From: Lachnospiraceae bacterium
GTDB lineage: Bacteria; Bacillota; Clostridia; Lachnospirales; Lachnospiraceae
DNA length: 47,717 nt
Direction: 5' to 3'
Assembly (NCBI GenBank): GCA_021201665.1
Contig: JAJQEO010000016.1
Span: 1 to 47,717 of the forward strand
Positions 25,111-32,687 of this stretch are shown here, piece by piece. Numbering within the stretch: position 1 is the first letter of the stretch; every line of letters starts with the position of its first letter. A program made the position numbers and the translations under genes. Under the pieces are notes generated by a model. The model searched no databases and was not told the origin of the DNA. It worked only from the letters and a program-made list of their open reading frames with translations.

Positions 25111-25260
25111 GCCCGAAGCAGATGCGGTAAAGAAAATGCCTGCACCGGTTTGAAGCAGGCGTGGTAAGGAAAATGCCTGCACCGGTTTGAAGCAGGTGTG
25201 GTAAGGAAATGCCTGCACCGGTCCGAAGCAGATGCAGTAAAGAAAATGCCTGCGCCGATC
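25111..25260 (+). repeat. 37-bp tandem array, four copies
   Basis: Units of the type CGAAGCAG(A/G)(T/C)G..GTAA(A/G)GAAAATGCCTGCACCGGT begin near 25114, 25151, 25188 and 25224. The middle two differ by only a few bases. The array fills the gap between the aspartokinase and the LRR gene; the period is not a multiple of three. Confidence 0.85.
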
Positions 25261-25319
25261 TGTGCCGGATACGGAGAGGAAAACGATTCGCGTCGGACTG
25301 GCCGGGATAAGGATATAAA

Positions 25320-26741
25320 ATGGATTTTCTGACTACACAGACATTTGCATATGAGATGGAAGGAGACAGCGCGGTGATCCTGCGCTGTTTTTCGCGTGAC
25401 AGTCACATAAAGATTCCATCGCAGATCGCGGGAATGCCGGTTGTGGGTCTTGCACCGTACGCATTTTCTGCGCACATGGATGAAAAACCGTTATTCGACG
25501 CGCTGCGCGACGGCAGGGCGCGGGTGGCTGCTCCCGATGAAGAAACGGCTGTGTCAAAGACCGGGTCCTGGGAGCAGTATGCGGCAAACACATCGGCTGC
25601 TCCCGCTGAAGAAACGGCTGCGTCAAAGACCGGGTCCGGAGAGCAGTATGCGGCAAATACATCGGCTGCTTTCGATGATGAAACGACCGTACCAGAAACC
25701 GGGTCGGGAGGGCAGGATGGCCTGAGACCGTTAGATGCAGACATGGGGGAAATTGGTTCCGTAGAGCGGAACGCTTTGCGTCCGTCGGCTGCAGGTACCG
25801 GAAAAAACGGACTTGAAGGACAGGATGGATCGTGCCTGCCGCCGGCATGCGCAAAGGAAAACATCGCCGGATGTCCTGCCATGTGCGGGGAAGCACTTAG
25901 GGAGCTCATCCTTCCGCCGACGCTTCGCCACATAGGCCGCTATTGTTTTTACAATTGTTCCGGACTGAGGCGTCTGGAATTTTCCGGAGACCTTCACGAC
26001 TGGGGGAGCGGCTGCTTTACCGGCTGCCATCAGGTAAAGGAGCTCTGCGTCCGGGCGGATCCGGATGGAGAAACCGGCCTGAAGCAGGTACTGGATGAGC
26101 TTCCGGAGAGCCTGAAGGTGGAATTTTGCGTACCCTTCAGAGAACAGACTCACAAGAAAATCCTGACTGAGAAATGGAAAAACGAAAAATGGGAAAATAC
26201 GCCGGAAACCGAAGCTGTTTCCGCAGACGAGAAGAAAAGCAGGAGACGAATCCTTGCCCGGCTGGTTTTCCCGGAATTTTATGAGGAAGGTGTGGAAAAT
26301 ACACCTGCCCGGATTCTCGAAACACATGTTCATGGAACCGGGATCCGTTACCGGAACTGTTTTCCAAAAAGCAGGCTGGATTTTTCCCAATACGACTCAA
26401 TCTTTCCATACGCGCGGGCACAGGAAAATGAGGAGCTGCTGCTTGAACTTGTGCTAGGGAGACTGCGCTGGCCTTACCGGCTTGGGCCGGAGGCACAAAG
26501 CGTGTATGAGCAGTATGTCCGGGAAAATCTGCTTCTATTCGGGGAATATTTTATCAATGAAAAAGACTCGGAGGGACTTGCCTGGTTCCTGGAGCGTTTC
26601 GCGGGCACACGGGACACGCTGCCGGAGGAATTGTCAGAATACGCCTGGCGAAAGGGAGATGTCGGAGCGGTGAGTCTCCTGATGAATTTTGAAAATGCCC
26701 ATCGACCGGCTGCACCGCGCAGAAGGCGGCTGGAGCTCTGA
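25320..26741 (+). CDS. Leucine-rich-repeat (BspA-like) protein interrupted by a repetitive insert
   Basis: The 473-aa protein starts with IPSQIAGMPVVGLAPYAFSAH and later has ELILPPTLRHIGRYCFYNCSGLRRLEFSGD and CFTGCHQVKEL, both typical of LRR_5/BspA repeats (quoted in parts). Between them, residues 60-185 are a low-complexity insert with two 23-residue tandem units and a decayed third. The C-terminal half has no recognised domain (charged, then LRWPYRLGPEAQSVYEQYVRE). No signal peptide or anchor, so it is probably cytoplasmic. AAGGATATAAA precedes the ATG. Function unknown. Confidence 0.75.
   Translation: MDFLTTQTFAYEMEGDSAVILRCFSRDSHIKIPSQIAGMPVVGLAPYAFSAHMDEKPLFDALRDGRARVAAPDEETAVSKTGSWEQYAANTSAAPAEETAASKTGSGEQYAANTSAAFDDETTVPETGSGGQDGLRPLDADMGEIGSVERNALRPSAAGTGKNGLEGQDGSCLPPACAKENIAGCPAMCGEALRELILPPTLRHIGRYCFYNCSGLRRLEFSGDLHDWGSGCFTGCHQVKELCVRADPDGETGLKQVLDELPESLKVEFCVPFREQTHKKILTEKWKNEKWENTPETEAVSADEKKSRRRILARLVFPEFYEEGVENTPARILETHVHGTGIRYRNCFPKSRLDFSQYDSIFPYARAQENEELLLELVLGRLRWPYRLGPEAQSVYEQYVRENLLLFGEYFINEKDSEGLAWFLERFAGTRDTLPEELSEYAWRKGDVGAVSLLMNFENAHRPAAPRRRRLEL
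25539..25720 (+). repeat. 69-bp in-frame tandem repeat inside the LRR gene
   Basis: Units start at 25539 and 25608 and are nearly identical; a third, diverged one follows at about 25677. Each encodes 23 residues. Confidence 0.9.
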
Positions 26742-26926
26742 AATTCTTTACATAGCTGTACAGCAAAAAGTACAAAAATTTGTCGGAAAAATCGAAATGG
26801 AGAAATAGACAAAGAGAATATTCTGTGATACAATTAAATCCAAATGAAAGTAAAACGATGAGTCAAATGACGGATGCCATTTATTGGATCAATCGTTTAC
26901 TATTTAAATAAGGAGGTATTTTTTCA
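26742..26926 (+). promoter_or_regulatory. nifJ: nifJ promoter region
   Basis: TAGACA 26806-26811, 17-bp spacer, TACAAT 26829-26834, start near 26841. A perfect 10-bp palindrome GCTGTACAGC (26755-26764) lies upstream and could be an activator or repressor site. ATAAGGAGG precedes the start codon. Confidence 0.75.
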
Positions 26927-29900
26927 ATGGCTAGAAAAATGAAGACCATGGATGGTAATCATGCCGCGGCTCATGCGTCCTATGCATTTACTGACGTAGC
27001 TGCGATCTATCCGATTACCCCGTCCTCTGTCATGGCAGAGGCGACGGATGAGTGGGCGACACAGGGACGGCTGAATATGTTCGGCCAGACTGTACAGGTG
27101 ACAGAGATGCAGTCCGAGGCGGGTGCCGCAGGTACCGTTCATGGCTCTCTGGCGGCCGGCGCACTGACCACTACATACACCGCTTCCCAGGGTCTGCTTC
27201 TGATGATCCCGAACCTGTACAAGATTGCCGGTGAGCGTCTGCCGGGCGTTTTCAACGTATCCGCCCGTGCTCTGGCGAGCCATGCACTCTCTATTTTCGG
27301 AGATCATTCTGATGTATATGCCTGTCGTCAGACCGGCTGCGCGATGCTCTGCGAGTCGAGCGTGCAGGAGGTTATGGATCTGACACCGGTGGCACATCTG
27401 GCGGCGATCAAGGGACGTATCCCGTTTATCAACTTCTTTGACGGTTTCCGTACTTCCCACGAGATCCAGAAGATCGAGACCTGGGATTACGAAGATCTCA
27501 AGGAAATGACCGACTTTGACGCGATCCAGGCGTGGAGAGACCAGTGCCTGAATCCGAACCATCCGTGCCAGAGAGGCTCCGCGCAGAACCCGGATATCTT
27601 CTTCCAGGCACGCGAGGCCTGCAACCCGTACTATGACGCGCTTCCGGCGATTGTTCAGGAGTACATGGACAAGGTCAACGCAAAGATCGGCACCGATTAT
27701 AAGCTGTTCAACTACTATGGCGCTCCGGACGCGGAGAAGGTCATTATCGCCATGGGTTCCGTTTGTGATACGATTGAGGAGACCATTGATTATCTGCGCG
27801 CTGCAGGTGAGAAGGTCGGCGTTGTAAAGGTTCGTCTGTATCGTCCGTTCTGCGCGGATGCTCTGATTGAGGCGATTCCGGAGACCGTTAAGCAGATCTC
27901 TGTTCTTGACCGCACGAAAGAGCCAGGTTCCTTAGGCGAGCCGCTTTACCTTGATGTTGTAGCAGCTCTGAAGGGCAGCAAGTTCAACGACACCCCGATC
28001 TACACAGGACGCTATGGCCTTGGTTCCAAGGATACGACTCCGGCACAGATCGTAGCTGTTTACAATAATACTGAGAAGAAGAGATTTACAATCGGTATCA
28101 ATGATGATGTGACGAACCTTTCCCTGCCGCTCGGCGAGGCACTGGTGACCACTCCGGAGGGGACGACGAACTGCAAGTTCTGGGGTCTTGGCGCGGACGG
28201 TACCGTCGGCGCGAACAAGAACTCCATCAAGATCATCGGCGACAATACCGACATGTATGCGCAGGCATATTTTGATTATGATTCCAAGAAGTCCGGCGGC
28301 GTGACGATGTCCCACCTGCGTTTTGGCAAGAAGCCGATCAAGTCTACCTACCTGATCCACAAGGCGAATTTCGTGGCCTGCCACAATCCGTCCTATGTAC
28401 GTAAGTACAATATGGTACAGGAGCTGGTGGACGGCGGTACCTTCCTTCTGAACTGCTCATGGGATATGGAAGGCCTTGAGAAGCATCTCCCGGGACAGGT
28501 AAAGGCATTCATCGCGAACCATGGGATTAAGTTCTACACCATCGACGGTGTGAAGATCGGTATCGAGACTGGCATGGGACCGACCCGTATCAATACCATC
28601 CTTCAGTCCGCATTCTTCAAGCTGACCGGTATCATCCCGGAGGAGCAGGCGATCGACCTGATGAAGGCAGCCGCAAAGGCGACCTACGGCCGCAAGGGCG
28701 ACGATGTTGTCCAGAAGAACTGGGCTGCGATCGACGCCGGCGCAAAGCAGGTAGTGGAGATTCAGGTACCGGAGAGCTGGAAGACGGCTGAGACAGAAGA
28801 CATCATCGCGAAGGATGTCACCGGCACAAGAAGCGATGTTGTGAAGTTTGTCAATACCATCCAGCACGCGGTCAACGCGCAGGAGGGCAATAACCTTCCG
28901 GTATCCGCATTTACAGATTATGTAGATGGTACGACTCCGTCGGGCGCCGCGGCTTATGAGAAGCGCGGTATCGCGGTAGATATCCCGGTATGGAATCCGG
29001 AGAACTGTATCCAGTGTAACCGCTGCTCTTATGTCTGCCCGCACGCAGTTATCCGTCCGGTAGCAATGACGGATGAGGAAGTGGCAGCAGCTCCGGCTGA
29101 CATGCAGACCCTTCCGATGACCGGTATGGCCGGCTATAAGTTCGCGATCGTTGTTTCTGCGCTGGACTGCACAGGCTGCGGTTCCTGCGTAAACGTCTGC
29201 CCGGGCAAGAAGGGCGCAAAGGCGATCACGATGCAGAATATGGAAGCAAACGCGGATACCCAGAAGTATTTCGATTACGCGGTAGAGCTTCCGGAAAAGA
29301 CAGAAGTCATCGACAAGTTCAAAGAGAATACCGTAAAGGGTTCCCAGTTCAAACAGCCTCTGCTTGAGTTCTCAGGCGCATGCGGCGGCTGCGGCGAGAC
29401 TCCGTACGCGAAGCTGATCACCCAGCTCTTCGGTGACCGGATGTACATCGCGAACGCGACCGGATGCTCCAGTATCTGGGGCAACTCCTCACCGTCTACT
29501 CCGTACACGGTGAACGCGCAGGGCAAGGGCCCGGCATGGGACAACTCCCTGTTCGAGGACAATGCTGAGTTTGGTTATGGTATGCTGCTGGCACAGAGAG
29601 CGATCCGCGACGGTCTGAAGACCAAGGTACAGGCGCTGCTTACATGCGACTGCTGCGGCGAGGATGTAAAGTCTGCTGCACAGGAATGGCTGGATACCTT
29701 CAGCGTAGGCGCGACCAACGGCATCGCTACGGACAAGCTGATTGCGGCATGCACGGCCTGCGGCTGCGACGACTGCCAGGAAGTGCTCAAGGGCAAGGAT
29801 TATCTGGCGAAGAAGTCTCAGTGGATCTTCGGCGGCGACGGCTGGGCATATGACATCGGCTTCGGCGGCGTGGACCATGTGCTTGCGAGCGGACAGGATA

Positions 29901-30472
29901 TCAACATCATGGTATTCGATACAGAGGTTTATTCCAATACAGGCGGACAGTCTTCGAAGTCTACCCCGACCGGCGCGGTGGCACAGTTCGCGGCAGCCGG
30001 TAAGGAAGTAAAGAAGAAGGATATGGCTTCCATCGCGATGAGTTATGGCTATGTATACGTAGCGCAGATCGCTATGGGCGCTGACTTCAACCAGACGGTG
30101 AAGGCCATTGCCGAGGCTGAGGCTTATCCGGGACCGTCGCTTATCATCGCTTATGCTCCGTGTATCAACCACGGTATCAAGAAGGGCATGAGCAAGGCGC
30201 AGACCGAGGAGGAGCTGGCAGTGAAATCCGGTTACTGGCACTGCTTCCGCTACAATCCGGCACTCAAGGAGCAGGGCAAGGCAGCGTTCACGCTCGATTC
30301 CAAGGCTCCGACAGAGGATTACAAGACCTTCCTGAACGGCGAGGTACGTTACAATTCTCTGATGAGAGCAAATCCGGAAAGAGCACAGAGACTCTTCGAG
30401 AAGTCCGAGGGCTATGCGAAGGAGAGATACGAGTATCTGCAGAAGCTGATTGCTCTCTATGGGGCGGAATAA
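26927..30472 (+). CDS. nifJ: Pyruvate:ferredoxin (flavodoxin) oxidoreductase
   Basis: Oxidises pyruvate with CoA to acetyl-CoA and CO2, passing electrons to ferredoxin; a central enzyme of anaerobic energy metabolism. The 1181-aa single chain has all domains: N-terminal pyruvate-binding (YPITPSSVMAE), domain II/III, an 8Fe ferredoxin insert (CIQCNRCSYVCPH about 690; CTGCGSCVNVCPG about 750), and the thiamine diphosphate domain (GACGGCGETPY, GDGWAYDIGFGG, SNTGGQSSKSTP). Codon use is biased compared with neighbours (ATC, GGC, AAG, GTT/GTA preferred), as expected for a highly expressed gene. Strong Shine-Dalgarno, own promoter and terminator. Confidence 0.98.
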   Translation: MARKMKTMDGNHAAAHASYAFTDVAAIYPITPSSVMAEATDEWATQGRLNMFGQTVQVTEMQSEAGAAGTVHGSLAAGALTTTYTASQGLLLMIPNLYKIAGERLPGVFNVSARALASHALSIFGDHSDVYACRQTGCAMLCESSVQEVMDLTPVAHLAAIKGRIPFINFFDGFRTSHEIQKIETWDYEDLKEMTDFDAIQAWRDQCLNPNHPCQRGSAQNPDIFFQAREACNPYYDALPAIVQEYMDKVNAKIGTDYKLFNYYGAPDAEKVIIAMGSVCDTIEETIDYLRAAGEKVGVVKVRLYRPFCADALIEAIPETVKQISVLDRTKEPGSLGEPLYLDVVAALKGSKFNDTPIYTGRYGLGSKDTTPAQIVAVYNNTEKKRFTIGINDDVTNLSLPLGEALVTTPEGTTNCKFWGLGADGTVGANKNSIKIIGDNTDMYAQAYFDYDSKKSGGVTMSHLRFGKKPIKSTYLIHKANFVACHNPSYVRKYNMVQELVDGGTFLLNCSWDMEGLEKHLPGQVKAFIANHGIKFYTIDGVKIGIETGMGPTRINTILQSAFFKLTGIIPEEQAIDLMKAAAKATYGRKGDDVVQKNWAAIDAGAKQVVEIQVPESWKTAETEDIIAKDVTGTRSDVVKFVNTIQHAVNAQEGNNLPVSAFTDYVDGTTPSGAAAYEKRGIAVDIPVWNPENCIQCNRCSYVCPHAVIRPVAMTDEEVAAAPADMQTLPMTGMAGYKFAIVVSALDCTGCGSCVNVCPGKKGAKAITMQNMEANADTQKYFDYAVELPEKTEVIDKFKENTVKGSQFKQPLLEFSGACGGCGETPYAKLITQLFGDRMYIANATGCSSIWGNSSPSTPYTVNAQGKGPAWDNSLFEDNAEFGYGMLLAQRAIRDGLKTKVQALLTCDCCGEDVKSAAQEWLDTFSVGATNGIATDKLIAACTACGCDDCQEVLKGKDYLAKKSQWIFGGDGWAYDIGFGGVDHVLASGQDINIMVFDTEVYSNTGGQSSKSTPTGAVAQFAAAGKEVKKKDMASIAMSYGYVYVAQIAMGADFNQTVKAIAEAEAYPGPSLIIAYAPCINHGIKKGMSKAQTEEELAVKSGYWHCFRYNPALKEQGKAAFTLDSKAPTEDYKTFLNGEVRYNSLMRANPERAQRLFEKSEGYAKERYEYLQKLIALYGAE

Positions 30473-30510
30473 TTTCCGGCAATGCGGATCTTGATTTGCA
30501 AATGATGGCA

Positions 30511-30541
30511 GAGGGGCTGTTTTTAAAACAGCCCCTCTTTT
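30511..30541 (+). terminator. Intrinsic terminator after nifJ
   Basis: GAGGGGCTGTTT pairs with AAACAGCCCCTC (30511-30537) and runs into TTTT. The A/T symmetry makes it usable on the other strand too. Confidence 0.9.
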
Positions 30542-30771
30542 AACGTAAGATTTTCGCAGCTTCGCGAAATGATTTTCGTAGTTTTGTGCGGAGATTTCGT
30601 ATTTTCGTCTGGATTTTGCAAATTTTGTATGCTATAATAAAACAGATTGGGTTTCAAAGGAAAGATAAATACTGGACACAGTCATTTTTTCTGTGTTTTG
30701 AATAAAATTCGGGAATATCGGATATCTGCAGGAATTTTGACGCAGGAATTTTGGAAGGAGGTTCTTAAAGC
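30542..30771 (+). promoter_or_regulatory. Promoter and leader of the EAL protein
   Basis: Extended -10 TGCTATAAT at 30630-30638 without a good -35. The 130-nt leader contains a short repeat (GCAGGAATTTTG twice, near 30728-30755) and AAGGAGG before the start. No riboswitch class was recognised. Confidence 0.6.
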
Positions 30772-32472
30772 ATGAAAGAAGAACCGAAGCAGGAATTGTT
30801 ATCGGTGGACAGGATTCGTCAGATGATAGACCTCTATAATCCATGCACGGACGATTATCTATTTGTATTAGATTTTGAGAATGATTCTTACTATATCTCT
30901 CCGCATGCGCTGGAGCGTTTTTTGTTACCCGGATGCTATTTTCATAATGTATCGGACACACTTTTGAGAGTGACCTGCGAGGAGGACAGACAGGCGCTGA
31001 CAGACGATCTGGCGGACATCCTTTCTACGGAACGTGTTACGCACAATATGGTTTACAGGTGGCGGGGACTGGACGGACAGCCGATCTGGATCAACTGCCG
31101 CGGCAGAGTGGCACGCGGAGAGGATAAGCGGGCTTTATACATGGTAGGCTGCATCAATGAGATCGGAAGAAAACAGAAGGCAGACAATGTTTCCGGACTC
31201 CTGGGCGAGACCAGTCTGCAGACCTGGATGCAGGGATTTCAGGATGAGATACCGGACGGTTATTTTCTGCGGATGGGTCTTGATAATTTTAAATCAATTA
31301 ATGCAAAGCTCGGTGTAGAATATGGAGATATGATTCTGCGCAAAATGGGGGATTTTACTATCAGCTGCGTCCATCACGGACAGCATCTGTACCGGATTGT
31401 CGCGGATGAGTTCGTGATTGTAGATTTTAATGGCGGCACAGCGAAAGAAGCAGTCGATCTGTATATGGAAATCCGCCGCATGCTGGATCGTTTTGTGGAA
31501 GAAAACCATTACGAGGCTTTCGTCACAGTATCGGCCGGCATTTTGCAGTGTAAGGATGTTCAGGACTTTTCCTGGTCACAGATTATGAAGCTCTCCGAAT
31601 TTGCGCTGACAGAGGCCAAGCAGCTGGGGAAAAATCGTTCCTACGTATTTATGCAGGAGGATTATGACAGGTTTTTAAAGAAGAAAAAACTCACTCAGGT
31701 GCTCCGCCAGGCAGTCGCCAGCAATTTTGAAGGCTTTGAGGTATACTATCAGCCTATTTTCCTCTCGAAGGACGGTTCCCTGAGCGGAGCGGAAGCGCTG
31801 ATGCGTTTCCATTTAGATGACGAGATGGTGATGCCGGGCGAGTTTATCTCGATTTTGGAAGACACGGGACTGATCATCCCGGCAGGCCGCTGGATTCTGC
31901 ATGAGGCCCTGAAGTTTGCGAAACAGATGCAGCAGGTGATTCCGGGCTTCCGGGTCAATGTCAATGTCTCTTATGTGCAGGTGATGAAAAGCGATGTGGT
32001 CACGGACATTATGGACGCGCTGAAGCAGTATGATATCTCCCCGGAGCATCTGATTATTGAGCTGACGGAGAGCGGTCTGATTGAATCGGATACCTATTTC
32101 ACACGCTTGTGGACACAGCTGAAGGAGAGCGGTGTGAAGCTGGCTCTGGATGATTTCGGCACCGGCTATTCGAATTTCCACTATCTGAATGAACTGCGGC
32201 CGGATATTATCAAAATTGACCGCTCATTTACCATGCGTGCGATGGCAAATGAATATGAGTTTAATCTCCTTTCCCTTCTGAATGGCATGGTGAAAAGCCT
32301 TGAACTGAAGGTATGCGTGGAGGGCGTGGAGACAGCGGAGGAATGCGATAAGATTGCTGTGCTTCCCCCGGATTACAGTCAGGGATTTTACTTTGGCCGT
32401 CCCTGCCCCAGGGCTGATTTTGAGAAGAAATTCGTGAACAGCGGCACGGTCTCCAATGATATCGTACATTAA
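30772..32472 (+). CDS. PAS - degenerate GGDEF - EAL protein, probable c-di-GMP phosphodiesterase
   Basis: The 566-aa soluble protein has a PAS-like N-terminus (about 25-135, ending in a typical YMVGCINEI), a GGDEF-type domain (about 140-305) and an EAL domain (about 315-555). The GGDEF site reads RIVADEF, lacking both glycines, so cyclase activity is unlikely, though GTP could still bind. The EAL site keeps EALMRF, NVNVS, ELTESG, DDFGTGYSNF, IKID and EGVET, the metal and catalytic residues of active phosphodiesterases. It probably lowers c-di-GMP under PAS control. It is a single gene. Confidence 0.9.
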   Translation: MKEEPKQELLSVDRIRQMIDLYNPCTDDYLFVLDFENDSYYISPHALERFLLPGCYFHNVSDTLLRVTCEEDRQALTDDLADILSTERVTHNMVYRWRGLDGQPIWINCRGRVARGEDKRALYMVGCINEIGRKQKADNVSGLLGETSLQTWMQGFQDEIPDGYFLRMGLDNFKSINAKLGVEYGDMILRKMGDFTISCVHHGQHLYRIVADEFVIVDFNGGTAKEAVDLYMEIRRMLDRFVEENHYEAFVTVSAGILQCKDVQDFSWSQIMKLSEFALTEAKQLGKNRSYVFMQEDYDRFLKKKKLTQVLRQAVASNFEGFEVYYQPIFLSKDGSLSGAEALMRFHLDDEMVMPGEFISILEDTGLIIPAGRWILHEALKFAKQMQQVIPGFRVNVNVSYVQVMKSDVVTDIMDALKQYDISPEHLIIELTESGLIESDTYFTRLWTQLKESGVKLALDDFGTGYSNFHYLNELRPDIIKIDRSFTMRAMANEYEFNLLSLLNGMVKSLELKVCVEGVETAEECDKIAVLPPDYSQGFYFGRPCPRADFEKKFVNSGTVSNDIVH

Positions 32473-32511
32473 TCTTAATAGACTTTTTAGAAATTTTTAG
32501 AATTTACAGGG

Positions 32512-32687
32512 TTATCAATTGAAAACGAATATGGTAAAATATCCTCCGGATAAGGGAAAAACGTTCCCCTGTCCGATTGATGATTGGAAACGGCATGACA
32601 GGTTCTTTTGACAGTGCCGTTTCTTCAGTTTCCCGGCTGTATAAGCCGGCCGGGGCGCAAGTCAGCATGGCGTAAGAGGATCAGACT
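32512..32687 (+). promoter_or_regulatory. Promoter and structured leader of the P-type ATPase gene
   Basis: TTATCA 32512-32517, 17-bp spacer, TAAAAT 32535-32540 preceded by TGG. The 140-nt leader can form three hairpins: CGGATAAGGGAA with TTCCCCTGTCCG (about 32548-32576), GAAACGGCA with TGCCGTTTC (about 32587-32623), and CCGGCT-GTATA-AGCCGG (about 32634-32650). This may be a metal-responsive RNA, but I could not match it to a known class. Confidence 0.5.

Noticed and set aside
25111..25260. CRISPR array or integron attC sites
   Set aside because: The 37-bp units are directly adjacent with no spacers, and there is no integrase or cas gene.
32541..32687. yybP-ykoY, NiCo, fluoride or M-box riboswitch before the P-type ATPase
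   Set aside because: None of the conserved sequence blocks that I know for these classes could be placed.
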